A stretch of 64,000 bases of DNA from Streptomyces griseorubiginosus (GCF_001514195.1 NZ_KQ948749.1:1-64000), one strand, 5' to 3'; positions 8,368 through 18,055 are shown, counted from the first letter of the stretch. Translations and numbers: made by a program. The notes: a model not told the origin generated them from the letters alone.

Positions 8368-9459
8368 GTGATGACAACCCTTCAGCGGTTCGTCCCCGGT
8401 CTGGCCCTCGCCGCCTCGACCGTCCTGCTGAGCACGCCCGCACTCGCCGCCGACGCGACGACCGCGAGCACCACCCCCACGTACTACATCTCCCTGGGTG
8501 ACTCCCTGGCCTCCGGCTACCAGCCCGACGTCGACAAGGACACCCGCCTCGCCTACACCGACCAGCTCTACGCCCAGCTCAAGAAGCACGACCCCGGGCT
8601 GAGGCACATACGCCTGGGATGCAGCGGTGAGACCACGCAGTCGCTGATCAAGGGCGGCGTCTGCCACTACCCCAACGGCAAGTCCCAGCTGGATGCGGCC
8701 CTGAAGGCGCTGACGCAGCATCACGGCAAGGTCGCCTACGTGACCCTCAGCGTGGGCGCCAACGACATCCAGTCCTGTGTCAGTGCCCTCGGCACACTGG
8801 ACGGCGTGTGCCTGAACAAGACCACCAAGACCATGGGCAGGAACCTCGCCCAGATCACGGGCGCGCTGCACAAGGCGGGCACGAAGAAAACCCAGTTCGT
8901 CGGCTCGACCTACTACAACCCCTTCCTGGCGGCCTGGTTGCTCGGAGCCCAGGGGCAGAAGGCCGCCAAGGCGTCGGCCCCGCTCGTCAAGGCGGGCAAC
9001 GCGGGGATCGCCCAGGTGTACAGGTCCACGGGCTTCAAGGTGGCGGACGTGGCCGGCGCTTTCTCCTCGGACGCCTTCACCCCGCTGGTGAACACCCCGG
9101 GCGCCGGCAAGGTGCCGGAGAACGTGGCCAAGATCTGCCAACTCACCTGGGCGTGCACGCCGAAGACGGACCCGCACCCCAACGCGGCCGGGCACAAGGT
9201 GATCGCCGGAGCCTTCGCGGCGCAGCTCGTCCACCGTCCGGCGGCGGTCCAGGGCGGGGCCGCGGGCGCCAGTGGGTCGCCCGAGCCCGTTCCGGTCAAG
9301 CACGTGGCGGCGCAGGGCTCCGCCGCGCACACCGAGCTCGCCGACACCGGCACCCCGAGCGACGCGCCGGTCGTCGCGGGCGCGGGTCTTGCGGTCGTGG
9401 CGGCGGGCTCCGCCGGGGTCTGGTTCGCGCGCAGGCGCCGTACGGCCACGCAGGGCTGA
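8368..9459 (+). CDS. sortase-anchored SGNH/GDSL hydrolase
   Basis: A protein of 363 aa. Residues 1-28 are a Sec signal. The SGNH blocks are present: GDSLASGY (nucleophile Ser), GCSGE, SVGANDI, and C-terminal DPHPNAAGH with the Asp-x-x-His pair. Residues 324-328 read LADTG, followed by a hydrophobic helix and RRRR tail, which is an LAxTG class-E sortase sorting signal. The protein is therefore probably an exported lipase/esterase covalently attached to the cell wall. The GTG start has GGAAAG 9 nt upstream; the adjacent ATG is an alternative. Confidence 0.88.
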   Translation: MMTTLQRFVPGLALAASTVLLSTPALAADATTASTTPTYYISLGDSLASGYQPDVDKDTRLAYTDQLYAQLKKHDPGLRHIRLGCSGETTQSLIKGGVCHYPNGKSQLDAALKALTQHHGKVAYVTLSVGANDIQSCVSALGTLDGVCLNKTTKTMGRNLAQITGALHKAGTKKTQFVGSTYYNPFLAAWLLGAQGQKAAKASAPLVKAGNAGIAQVYRSTGFKVADVAGAFSSDAFTPLVNTPGAGKVPENVAKICQLTWACTPKTDPHPNAAGHKVIAGAFAAQLVHRPAAVQGGAAGASGSPEPVPVKHVAAQGSAAHTELADTGTPSDAPVVAGAGLAVVAAGSAGVWFARRRRTATQG

Positions 9460-9475
9460 CGACCCCTTTCAGGCA

Positions 9476-9509
9476 GCGCGCCGCTCGCGAGTTCTCGCGG
9501 GCGGCGCGC
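9476..9509. terminator. hairpin between convergent GDSL and fadE genes
   Basis: GCGCGCCG pairs with CGGCGCGC, with an inner GCGAG/CTCGC stem (imperfect alignment). It lies between the GDSL stop and the acyl-CoA dehydrogenase stop, so it can serve both strands. Confidence 0.55.
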
Positions 9510-9510
9510 T

Positions 9511-10494
9511 TCAGTTGGTGAGGACGCGGGCGCGGCAGGCCGTCGGGGTGCCCCAGGCGGTACGCAGGGGGCGGGCCTTGCGGATCCACAGGGAGAGGTC
9601 GAGTTCGTCGGTGTAGCCGAGGGCGCCGTGGCACTGGAGTGCGGTGCGGGCGGCCAGGTGGACCGCGTCGCCTGCGGCGGCCTTCGCCGCCGCGATGTCC
9701 CGGCCGCTGTCGCCGGCCGCGGAGGCGAGCGAGAGAGCTGCCGCGCGGACGAGTGGCGCGGTGAATTCGAGGCTGATCAGGACGTCCGCCAAGCGGTGTT
9801 TGATCGCCTGGAACGATCCGACGGGTCGCCCGAACTGGTGGCGTTCCCGCACGTGGGCGACGGTCCGGTCGAGCAGTGTCCGGCCGACTCCGAGTGCCTG
9901 AGCCGCGGTGGCGAGCCGGCCCACGTCGGCGGCGTGCTCGGCCGCGCGCCGCACGTGCGGCCCCTCCGCCAGGACGGTGCCGCCCGTCGGCCGGGACAGG
10001 CGGCGGGCCGGGTCGGCGGAGGGCTGGACGGAGCTGGTGGACCCGGCCGCGCGCAGGGTGTCACCGGTGACGACGAGGACGAGGTCGGCCATGTCCGCGT
10101 CGAGGGCGTAGGGGCTGTCGTCCCCCGGAGGGCGCAGGGTCACGACGGTCTTGCCGGAGGCGATGCCGGGGAGCCAGGTCGTGTGCCGGTCGCCGAGCCC
10201 GTCGAGCAGGACGGCCGCCGCGACCGTCTCGACCAGTGGGCCGGGCACGGCGTGACGACCCAACTCCGTGAAGGCGACGGCGAGTTCGACCGGGAGGAAG
10301 CCCAGACCGTCGTGTTCCTCGGGGACCGAGAGCCCGAACACCCCGGCCTCCGCGAGGCGGCCCCACAGGGCTCGTCCGGGGTTGTGGTCGCCCGCGCTCC
10401 AGGCCCGGACGACGGCCGGGGTGTCGGCCGCCTTCAGCAGGGCATCGAGTGAGCGCGCGAACTCCCGTTGCTCGTCGTCGAGGAGGAAGCGCAT
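9511..10494 (-). CDS. acyl-CoA dehydrogenase subunit, FadE32/FadE33-like
   Basis: A protein of 327 aa in the acyl-CoA dehydrogenase fold, shorter than the usual 380 aa, as are FadE32 and FadE33 of mycobacteria (about 318 aa). It contains the FAD/substrate helices LGVGRTLLDRTVAHVRERHQ and FGRPVGSFQAIKHRLADV. Its start overlaps the stop of the full-length partner (TGATG), so equal expression is expected. Steroid-degrading actinobacteria use alpha2-beta2 heterotetramers of one long and one short FadE. By position it would act with the next gene on side-chain or ring-derived CoA esters of the HIP pathway. Whether it is the FadE32 or FadE33 orthologue is not resolved. Confidence 0.82.
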   Translation of the reverse strand: MRFLLDDEQREFARSLDALLKAADTPAVVRAWSAGDHNPGRALWGRLAEAGVFGLSVPEEHDGLGFLPVELAVAFTELGRHAVPGPLVETVAAAVLLDGLGDRHTTWLPGIASGKTVVTLRPPGDDSPYALDADMADLVLVVTGDTLRAAGSTSSVQPSADPARRLSRPTGGTVLAEGPHVRRAAEHAADVGRLATAAQALGVGRTLLDRTVAHVRERHQFGRPVGSFQAIKHRLADVLISLEFTAPLVRAAALSLASAAGDSGRDIAAAKAAAGDAVHLAARTALQCHGALGYTDELDLSLWIRKARPLRTAWGTPTACRARVLTN

Positions 10495-11672
10495 CACCGG
10501 CGTCCCTTCGGCAGGCCGAGCAGCCGCTCGGCGACGATGTCGCGCTGGATCTCGTTGGTGCCCGCGTAGATCGGTCCGGCCAGGGAGAAGGTGTGTCCGT
10601 CGGCCCAACTGCCGTGCTCCGGCGCCTCGTCGGCGCGGTCGGCGAGTTCGCCGTAGGGGCCGAGGAGGTCGAGCGCGGTCTCGTGCAGGGCGATGTCGAG
10701 TTCGGACCAGTACACCTTGTTCATGCTGGACTCGGCGCCGATGGAGCCGCCCGCGGCGAGGCGTGAGGCACCGGCGTAGGTGAACAACTGGTAGGCACGG
10801 GCGCCGATCACGGCGTCGGCGACCCGGTCGCGCAGGGCGGTGTCGCTGGGGTCGGCGCGGTCCCGCCACAGCCGGGTGAGCCGGTCGGCCGCGGCGGTGA
10901 AGCGGCCGGGGCTGCGCAGGGTGAGGCCGCGTTCGTTGCCCGCGGTGCTCATCGCGACCCGCCAGCCCTGGCCGGGCTCGCCGATGACGTCCTCGTCGGG
11001 CACGAAGACGTCGTCGAGGAAGAGTTCCGCGAAGGCGGGTTTCCCGTCGAGCCGTCCGATGGGCCGTACGGTCACGCCGTCGGCGTCGAGCGGGAACATC
11101 AGGTAGGTCAGGCCGCGGTGGGGTCTGCCCTCGTCCACGCCGCTCCGGTCGCTGCGGAAGAGGCCGAAGGCCCGGTCGGCGAAGGCGGCGCGGGAGGACC
11201 AGGTCTTCTGGCCGTTCAACAGCCAGCCGCCGTCGGCCCGTCGGGCGGTGGAGCGCAGCGAGGCGAGGTCGGAGCCGGCCTCGGGTTCCGACCAGGCCTG
11301 GGCCCAGATGACCTCGCCGGTGGCCATCGGCGGGAGGATGCGGGCGCGCTGCTCGGGGGTGCCGTGCTCGAAGAGGGTGGGGGCGAGCAGGTTGATGCCG
11401 TTCTGGCTGACCCGGCCGGGTGCGCCGGCCGCGTAGTACTCCTCCTCGAAGATCAGCCACTCCAGCACGGAGGCGCCCCGGCCGCCGTACTCCTCGGGCC
11501 AGGAGACGACGGACCAGCGGTCGGCGGAGAGGGTGCGCTCCCACGTCCGGTGGGCGGCGAAGCCCTGCTCGGTCTCCAGCGAGGGCAGGGGTGTCCCGGG
11601 TACGTGGGCGGCGAGCCAGGCGCGGGCCTCGGCGCGGAACGCGTCCTCGGCGGCCGAGAAGTCGAGGTCCAT
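10494..11672 (-). CDS. fadE31: acyl-CoA dehydrogenase, FadE31-like
   Basis: A protein of 392 aa with a complete acyl-CoA dehydrogenase layout: N-terminal helical domain (MDLDFSAAEDAFRAEARAWL), the FAD-contacting segment WAQAWSEPEAGSDLASLRST and the C-terminal signature IYAGTNEIQRDIVAERLLGL. Sequence character matches mycobacterial FadE31 (KstR2 regulon) along its length, as remembered from that family. It heads a two-gene operon with the short FadE and is divergent from the ipdF-like SDR. The shared promoter carries a KstR2-like operator. Role: alpha,beta-dehydrogenation of a CoA thioester late in steroid ring C/D breakdown. Confidence 0.82.
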   Translation of the reverse strand: MDLDFSAAEDAFRAEARAWLAAHVPGTPLPSLETEQGFAAHRTWERTLSADRWSVVSWPEEYGGRGASVLEWLIFEEEYYAAGAPGRVSQNGINLLAPTLFEHGTPEQRARILPPMATGEVIWAQAWSEPEAGSDLASLRSTARRADGGWLLNGQKTWSSRAAFADRAFGLFRSDRSGVDEGRPHRGLTYLMFPLDADGVTVRPIGRLDGKPAFAELFLDDVFVPDEDVIGEPGQGWRVAMSTAGNERGLTLRSPGRFTAAADRLTRLWRDRADPSDTALRDRVADAVIGARAYQLFTYAGASRLAAGGSIGAESSMNKVYWSELDIALHETALDLLGPYGELADRADEAPEHGSWADGHTFSLAGPIYAGTNEIQRDIVAERLLGLPKGRR

Positions 11673-11689
11673 CAGGCTCCGGCTCCTTC

Positions 11690-11709
11690 CCTAACAAGTG
11701 TTTGGTAGG
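11690..11709. promoter_or_regulatory. KstR2-like operator, fadE/ipdF divergent promoter
   Basis: The 20-mer CCTAACAAGTGTTTGGTAGG lies 18 nt upstream of the FadE31 start and about 67 nt upstream of the SDR start. In reverse complement its core ACCAAACACTTGTT differs in one fixed position from the AnCAAGnnCTTGnT motif described for mycobacterial KstR2. A near-identical copy occurs at the other divergent promoter of the cluster. Confidence 0.75.
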
Positions 11710-11775
11710 TTAACGTACGAGGCGCCGGCCGTCGAGAGTCGAACGCGCCGCCGGCCTGTCCAAGGAGGCCCGTCC

Positions 11776-12564
11776 GTGACCACCTCCCCGCCGCCCTACG
11801 AGCCCGGTCACCACCTGCTCGGGGGCCGTGCCGCCGTCGTGACCGCGGCCGCCGGTGCCGGTATCGGTGGGGCGACCGCGCGGCGGCTGCTGGAGGAGGG
11901 CGCGAGCGTCGTCGTGTCGGACGCGCATGCGCGCCGGCTCAAGGAGTCGGCGGCCGAACTCGCCGACACGTTCGGGACGGACAGGGTCACCTCCCTGCCC
12001 TGTGACGTCACCGACGAGGACCAGGTGGCCGCGCTGTTCGACCTCGCGGTGGAGCGGCACGGGCGGCTGGACGTCGTCGTCAACAACGCCGGGCTCGGCG
12101 GGACCGCCGATCTCGTCGACATGAGCGACGAGCAGTGGTCGAAGGTCCTCGACGTGACGCTCAACGGCACCTTCCGCTGCACGCGGGCCGCGCTGCGGCG
12201 GATGAAGGCGGCGGGACAGGGCGGAGTCGTCGTGAACAACGCCTCCGTCGTCGGCTGGCGGGCGCAGCGCGGCCAGGCCCACTACGCCGCCGCCAAGGCG
12301 GGCGTGATGGCGCTGACCCGGTGCGCCGCCCTGGAGGCAGCCGAGTTCGGTGTCCGGGTCAACGCGGTGGCGCCGAGCCTGGCCATGCACCCCCATCTGG
12401 TGAAGGTGACGACGCCGGAGCTGCTGGAGGAGCTGACCGCCCGGGAGGCGTTCGGGCGGTACGCCGAGCCGTGGGAGGTGGCCAACGTGATCGTCTTCCT
12501 GGCGTCCGGCTACTCGTCGTACATGACGGGCGAGGTCGTCGCGGTCAGCAGCCAGCGCGCGTGA
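11776..12564 (+). CDS. ipdF: short-chain dehydrogenase, IpdF-like
   Basis: A protein of 262 aa, a classical SDR: cofactor loop AAAGAGIGGATA, NNAG motif in VVVNNAGLGG, catalytic S and YxxxK (HYAAAKAGV). Mycobacterial IpdF (Rv3559c) is the same length and also sits next to kstR2. The GTG start has AAGGAGG 7 nt upstream; a longer in-frame opening overlaps the operator and is rejected. In the HIP pathway IpdF oxidises the 5-hydroxy group of the indane ring acid or its CoA ester. The assignment rests on family and synteny. Confidence 0.8.
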   Translation: MTTSPPPYEPGHHLLGGRAAVVTAAAGAGIGGATARRLLEEGASVVVSDAHARRLKESAAELADTFGTDRVTSLPCDVTDEDQVAALFDLAVERHGRLDVVVNNAGLGGTADLVDMSDEQWSKVLDVTLNGTFRCTRAALRRMKAAGQGGVVVNNASVVGWRAQRGQAHYAAAKAGVMALTRCAALEAAEFGVRVNAVAPSLAMHPHLVKVTTPELLEELTAREAFGRYAEPWEVANVIVFLASGYSSYMTGEVVAVSSQRA

Positions 12565-12584
12565 GGCGACAATGACCCGGTGCC

Positions 12585-12620
12585 GAACAGTGACAGTGAC
12601 CGGAACAGTGACAGTGACCG
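12585..12620 (+). repeat. two 18-bp tandem copies before kstR2
   Basis: GAACAGTGACAGTGACCG occurs twice in a row, perfectly. If translation began at the GTG at 12580 it would encode NSDSDR twice; with the preferred ATG it is a leader repeat overlapping the region where the regulator's own translation signals lie. Confidence 0.85.
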
Positions 12621-12633
12621 CAGGAAGACGGCG

Positions 12634-13221
12634 ATGAGCGGCGGGCCCGAGCGCCGTGAGGAACTCCTCGCCACCGCCGCCGAGGTGTTCGCCGCGCAGG
12701 GGTACCGCGCCACCACCGTCCGCAGGATCGCGGACGCGGCGGGGATCCTCGCGGGCAGCCTGTACTACCACTTCGACTCCAAGGAGTCGATGGTCGACGA
12801 GATCCTCTCCACCTTCCTGACCGACCTCTGGGCACGCTACGACGCGGTGCTCGCCGGGGGTCTCGGGCCCAGGGAGACCATCGAGGCGCTCGTCACCGAG
12901 TCCTTCCGGGGAATCGACCGGCACCACGCTGCCGTCGCGATCTACCAGAAGGAGGCCAGGGTCCTTCAGACCCAGCCGCGCTTCGCCTATCTCGCGGACT
13001 CCCAGGTGAAGTTCGAGAAGGCGTGGCTGGGCACCCTGGAGCGCGGAGTGGCCGAACGGGCCTTCCGTGCCGATCTCGACATCCGGCTCACGTACCGCTT
13101 CCTGCGCGACACCGTGTGGGTCGCGGCCTCGTGGTACCGGCCGGGCGGACAGCACAGCCCCGAGGAGATCGCCCGACAGTACCTGTCGATGGTGCTGGAG
13201 GGCATCAACCTGCGGGAATGA
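12634..13221 (+). CDS. kstR2: TetR-family repressor, KstR2-like
   Basis: A protein of 195 aa. The N-terminal TetR HTH contains YRATTVRRIADAAGILAGSL followed by YYHFDSKESMVDEIL, and the ligand domain has HHAAVAIYQKEARVL, SQVKFEKAW and FLRDTVWVAASWYRPGG. These match the conserved stretches of mycobacterial KstR2 (Rv3557c), the HIP-CoA-responsive repressor of steroid ring C/D catabolism. The ATG start has AGGAAG 8 nt upstream; an in-frame GTG 18 codons earlier adds only a repeated NSDSDR segment. It lies between ipdF and fadA6, as expected for the regulon. It probably binds the two operators in this cluster. Confidence 0.85.
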   Translation: MSGGPERREELLATAAEVFAAQGYRATTVRRIADAAGILAGSLYYHFDSKESMVDEILSTFLTDLWARYDAVLAGGLGPRETIEALVTESFRGIDRHHAAVAIYQKEARVLQTQPRFAYLADSQVKFEKAWLGTLERGVAERAFRADLDIRLTYRFLRDTVWVAASWYRPGGQHSPEEIARQYLSMVLEGINLRE

Positions 13222-13247
13222 TCCCCTGAAGCCCTCAAGGAGCGGCC

Positions 13248-14405
13248 ATGGCCGAGGCATACATCGTCGAAGCGGTCCGTACCCCCGTCGGCAAGCGGAA
13301 CGGCGGACTGGCCGCCGTGCACCCCGCCGACCTGGGTGCCCATGTGCTCAAGGCGCTGATGGAGCGGTCGGGCGCCGACCCGGCGGCCGTCGAGGACGTC
13401 GTCTTCGGCTGCCTGGACGCCGTCGGGCCGCAGGCCGGTGACATCGCACGGACCAGCTGGCTGGCGGCCGGACTGCCTGAGGAGGTGCCGGGCACCACCG
13501 TGGACCGGCAGTGCGGGTCCTCGCAGCAGGCCGTGCACTTCGCCGCGCAGGGCGTGCTCTCGGGCACCCAGGACCTGGTGGTCGCGGGCGGTGTGCAGAA
13601 CATGTCGATGATCCCGATCGCCTTCGCCACCCGGCAGGCCGCCGAGCCCCTGGGGCTGACCCAGGGCCCGTTCGCAGGCTCGGAGGGCTGGCGTGCCCGG
13701 TACGGCGACCGGCCCGTCAACCAGTTCGTGGGAGCCGAGACGATCGCCGGGAAGTGGGGCATCTCCCGCCAGGACATGGAGGAGTTCGCGCTGCGCTCCC
13801 ACCGGAGGGCGATCAGTGCGATCGACCAGGGCCGGTTCGACCGCGAACTCGTGCCCTACGGCGGGGTGTCCATCGACGAGGGCCCGCGCCGCGACACCAG
13901 CCTGGAGAAGATGGCGGGGCTGAAGCCGGTCATCGAGGGCGGCAGGATCACGGCGGCGGTCTCCTCCCAGGTCTCCGACGGCGCGTCCGCGATCCTCCTG
14001 GCGAGCGAACGGGCCGTGCGGGAGCACGGGTTGACCCCACGGGCCCGGGTCCACCACCTGTCGGTGCGCGGCGAGGACCCGATCCGGATGCTCACCGCAC
14101 CGATACCGGCGACCGCGTACGCCCTCAAGAAGGCCGGGATGACCATCGACGACATCGACCTGGTCGAGATCAACGAGGCGTTCGCGTCCGTGGTGCTGGC
14201 CTGGCTGAAGGAGACCGGCGCCGATCCGGAGAAGGTCAACGTGAACGGGGGCGCGATCGCGCTGGGCCATCCGCTGGGCGCCACGGGTGCCAAGCTCATG
14301 GTCACCCTGCTGCACGAACTGGAGCGCACGGGCGGCCGGTTCGGCCTCCAGACGATGTGCGAGGGCGGCGGCCAGGCCAACGTGACCATCATCGAACGGC
14401 TCTGA
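13248..14405 (+). CDS. fadA6: acetyl-CoA acyltransferase (thiolase), FadA6-like
   Basis: A protein of 385 aa, the length of mycobacterial FadA6 (386 aa). Thiolase catalytic residues are present: C89 in DRQCGSSQQA, H341 in GHPLGATGA and C371 in CEGGGQAN, with NEAFA as oxyanion motif. RBS AAGGAG precedes the ATG. FadA6 performs the thiolytic cleavage after steroid rings C and D have been opened, releasing acetyl-CoA. It lies 26 nt after kstR2 and is convergent with the ipd operon. Confidence 0.88.
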   Translation: MAEAYIVEAVRTPVGKRNGGLAAVHPADLGAHVLKALMERSGADPAAVEDVVFGCLDAVGPQAGDIARTSWLAAGLPEEVPGTTVDRQCGSSQQAVHFAAQGVLSGTQDLVVAGGVQNMSMIPIAFATRQAAEPLGLTQGPFAGSEGWRARYGDRPVNQFVGAETIAGKWGISRQDMEEFALRSHRRAISAIDQGRFDRELVPYGGVSIDEGPRRDTSLEKMAGLKPVIEGGRITAAVSSQVSDGASAILLASERAVREHGLTPRARVHHLSVRGEDPIRMLTAPIPATAYALKKAGMTIDDIDLVEINEAFASVVLAWLKETGADPEKVNVNGGAIALGHPLGATGAKLMVTLLHELERTGGRFGLQTMCEGGGQANVTIIERL

Positions 14406-14426
14406 CGGTACGCCGGCCGAACGGGG

Positions 14427-15530
14427 TCAGGTCAGTCGCTTCAACGTCTTCAGTGCCTCCGCCATGATGTCGTCCACCAGTTCGGCGCAGGAGGGCAGGT
14501 CGTCGATCAGGCCGGCGACCTGACCGGAGGCCATCACGCCGAGGTCCGTGCGGCCGTCCACCATCGCCGCCTTCAGCATCATGGGCGTGTTCGCGGCGAG
14601 CAGGACCTGGCTCCAGGTCAGGTCCTTGCCGTGCTTCATGGACAGACCGTCGCGGACCATGGCGGTCCAGCTCAGGCCGGACTCCCGTTTGAAGGCGGAC
14701 GCATGGCGCAGGGCGCGGGCGAGCGCACGAATGCGGCCCGCGCGCTCCAGTGTGTCGACGAGTTCGCTGCGCAGCATCCGGTGCGGCAGGCCGTCGACCT
14801 TGGTGGTGACGGTGACGTCCTGCACGCCCGCGGCCAGATAGCGGGCCTTGACCGGGTCCGGGACCGTGCTGTCGGAGGTCAGCAGGAAGCGGGTGCCCAT
14901 GGCGATGCCGGAAGCGCCGTAGGCGAGCGCGGCGACCAGGCCGCGTCCGTCGCGGAAGCCGCCGGCCGCGATCACCGGGATGTCGACGGCGTCGACGACC
15001 TGGGGCAGCAGCACGGTGGTGGCCACGCTGCCCGTGTGGCCGCCCCCCTCTCCGCCCTGCACGAGCACCGCGTCGGCGCCCCAGCCCGCCACCTTCTCGG
15101 CGTGGCGGCGGGCGCCGACCGAGGGGATGACGACCACGCCCGCGTCCTTGAGGCGGGCGATCAACTCCCGGTCGGGCGCGAGCGCAAAGGACGCCACCCG
15201 CACGTCCTCGTCGATCAGAACGCGCACCCGCTCGGCCGCGTCCGAAGCGTCGGCCCGCAGGTTGACCCCGAACGGGGCGTCGGTGCGGGACTTCACCTCG
15301 CGTACGGCGGACCGCAGTTGAGGCACGGTCATGGTGGCGGAGGCGAGGATCCCCAGTGCGCCGGCCTTCGCCGTGGCGCTCACCAACCGTGGTCCGGCCA
15401 CCCACCCCATGCCGGTCTGGACGATCGGGTGCCGTACGCCGACGAGGGCGGTGAGCGCGGTGGGGAGGGTGCCGTCGGCGGGGGTGCCGTCGGCGGGGGT
15501 GCCGTCGGCGGGAAGGGTGCCCTCGCTCAT
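14427..15530 (-). CDS. ipdC: FMN-dependent reductase of nitronate monooxygenase family, IpdC-like
   Basis: A protein of 367 aa with a TIM-barrel nitronate monooxygenase/enoyl reductase-II fold: PIVQTGMGWVAGPRLVSATA at the start of the barrel, GGEGGGHTG and AAGGFRDGRGLVAAL phosphate-binding loops for FMN, and AYGASGIAMGTRF. IpdC of the KstR2 regulon has this fold and size and acts on the indane CoA ester before ring opening. The ATG overlaps the ipdB stop (ATGA), so translation is coupled. The N-terminus carries a three-fold PADGT repeat that is not part of the fold. Confidence 0.85.
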   Translation of the reverse strand: MSEGTLPADGTPADGTPADGTLPTALTALVGVRHPIVQTGMGWVAGPRLVSATAKAGALGILASATMTVPQLRSAVREVKSRTDAPFGVNLRADASDAAERVRVLIDEDVRVASFALAPDRELIARLKDAGVVVIPSVGARRHAEKVAGWGADAVLVQGGEGGGHTGSVATTVLLPQVVDAVDIPVIAAGGFRDGRGLVAALAYGASGIAMGTRFLLTSDSTVPDPVKARYLAAGVQDVTVTTKVDGLPHRMLRSELVDTLERAGRIRALARALRHASAFKRESGLSWTAMVRDGLSMKHGKDLTWSQVLLAANTPMMLKAAMVDGRTDLGVMASGQVAGLIDDLPSCAELVDDIMAEALKTLKRLT

Positions 15531-16353
15531 GCGGGGACCTCGCGGGCGCGGAGGTCCCCGGGGTCCAGGACCTCGCGGATCAGCCGCAGTTCGTCGGCGT
15601 CGGGTGCGCGGGTGTACGGCACCTCCGCGGGGACGGTGAGCGCGAACCCCGTGGCCTCCTGGACCTGTTCGACGGTGACGCCGGGGTGAAGCGAGCGCAG
15701 CCGCATGGTGCGGTCCGGGGTGTCGAAGTCGAACACGCCGAGGTTGCTGATGACTTCGGGGATGCGGTGGTAGCGGGTGGCGGAGGGGCCGGCCTCGGCG
15801 GCGCGGGCGTAGCCGACTCCGCTGACCATGTCGACGTGCTCGACGAAGACGCGGGGCGAATGCTTGGGGACCCAGTAACTGGTGGGGTTGTTCAGGGTGT
15901 TGACGGGTGCGCCCCGCACTCCCAGCAACTGCCGCGTGGGGCGGGCCCAGTCGCCGATGCAGGAGATGTTCTGGTTGCCGTGGCGGTCGATCTGGCTCGC
16001 GCCCATCATCACGTGCCGTCGGCCGGTGGCGACCAGGGCCAGGTGCTGGCGGTAGGGCAGCCAGCCCTCCACGGTCTCGGGTGGGGCGCCGAGGGCGGGG
16101 GTGTCGCCGATGAGCAGGGCCTCTCCGTCGGTGAGCAGCAGGTCGGGGGCGAAGGTGAGCCTGGCCAGCCGGGCCCCGAGGGTCGGGACGGTGCCCATGG
16201 GACTCGCGAGGATCTCGCCGGCGTCCCGCCATGCCTCGGCGCAGGCCACCACGCAGTACTCGGCACGGGTCGCGTCGTTCGTCGTGGGGGCGTCCGCTGC
16301 GGGTGCGTTGGTCGGGGGTGTGTTCGTCGGCGGTGTGTTCGTCCGGGGTGCGC

Positions 16354-16357
<4 letters not shown>
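15527..16357 (-). CDS. ipdB: CoA-transferase-like ring hydrolase beta subunit, IpdB
   Basis: A protein of 276 aa of the CoA-transferase subunit B fold (HVMMGASQIDRHGNQNISC, NNPTSYWVPKHSPRVFVE). In the KstR2 regulon IpdA and IpdB form a heterotetramer that hydrolyses a carbon-carbon bond of the last ring of the cyclohexene CoA ester (COCHEA-CoA), instead of transferring CoA. The GTG start overlaps the ipdA stop by 4 nt with GAGGAG 6 nt upstream. The first about 28 residues are a low-complexity Thr/Pro/Asn repeat extension, absent from the family core. Confidence 0.87.
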
Positions 16358-17209
<852 letters not shown>

Positions 17210-17217
<8 letters not shown>

Positions 17218-17977
17218 CGCCGCCACCCTCCGACGACCTGGACGCCACGAACGCGTCGCGGTACCGGTCGGAGACACCGCTGAGGTTGGCCTCGAAGGTG
17301 AAACCCTGCTCGAAGCGGTAGCTGCGGCGGACGTCCACCGGGTCGATGCCGTTGATCGCCGCCTTCGCGAGGCGGATCAGCAGACCGTCCTTGGCCGCGA
17401 TCTCGCGCGCCAACTCCATTGCGGCCTCCGTCAGTTGCTCACGTGGCACCACGCGCCACACCGAGCCGTGCCGGTACAGCTCCTGAGCGGTGACGGTGCG
17501 CGAGGTGTAGTACAGGGTCCGCATGAGGTGCTGGGGCACCAGGCGGGCCAGGTGGGTGGCCGCACCGAGGGCGCCCCGGTCCAGCTCGGGCAGTCCGAAG
17601 GTGGCGTCCTCGCTCGCCACGATCGCGTCCGCGTTGCCGACCAGGCCGATGCCACCGCCCAGGCAGAACCCGTGCACGGCGGCGACGACCGGGACCTCGC
17701 AGTCGTACACCGCCGCGAACGCCTCGTAGCAACCGCGGTTGGTGCCGACGAGGGCCGCGTGGCCGTCGGTGCGCTGCATCTCCTTGATGTCGGCGCCCGC
17801 GTTGAACCCGCGCCCGGTGGCGGTGAGCACCACACAGCGCACCTTGGGGTCGGCCCCGGCCGCGCGCACCGCGCCGGCGAGCTCGTACCAGCCCTGCACG
17901 GGAAGGGCGTTGACCGGTGGGAAGTCGACATTGACGACGGAAACGCCCTCATCGGGGGCTGCGGTGGAGACACCCAT
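17210..17977 (-). CDS. echA20: enoyl-CoA hydratase-family ring-D hydrolase, EchA20-like
   Basis: A protein of 255 aa of the crotonase fold: GRGFNAGADIKEM and HGFCLGGGIGLVGNADAIVA give the two oxyanion-hole loops. In the KstR2 regulon EchA20 hydrolyses the five-membered ring of HIEC-CoA, a carbon-carbon hydrolysis, before IpdAB opens the six-membered ring. It is the first gene of the operon, and its start lies 20-38 nt from the second KstR2-like operator. Length and position match Rv3550. Confidence 0.85.
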
Positions 17978-17996
17978 GAGCGATTCAGCTACCTTT

Positions 17997-18015
17997 CCAC
18001 CAAACGTTTGTTAGG
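17997..18015. promoter_or_regulatory. KstR2-like operator, echA20/SDR divergent promoter
   Basis: CCACCAAACGTTTGTTAGG shares 15 of 17 core positions (ACCAAACRYTTGTTAGG) with the operator at 11690, and has a perfect CAAACGTTTG palindrome at its centre. It sits between echA20 and the SDR, 20 nt from the former start and about 40 nt from the latter. Confidence 0.78.
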
Positions 18016-18055
18016 CACGAAGGTAGCAGCGGAGCGCACCCTCCGGGAGGGCCTC

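Noticed and set aside
11710..13260. 516-codon minus-strand frame across the ipdF and kstR2 genes
   Set aside because: The plus-strand SDR and TetR motifs are unmistakable; the antisense frame has none.
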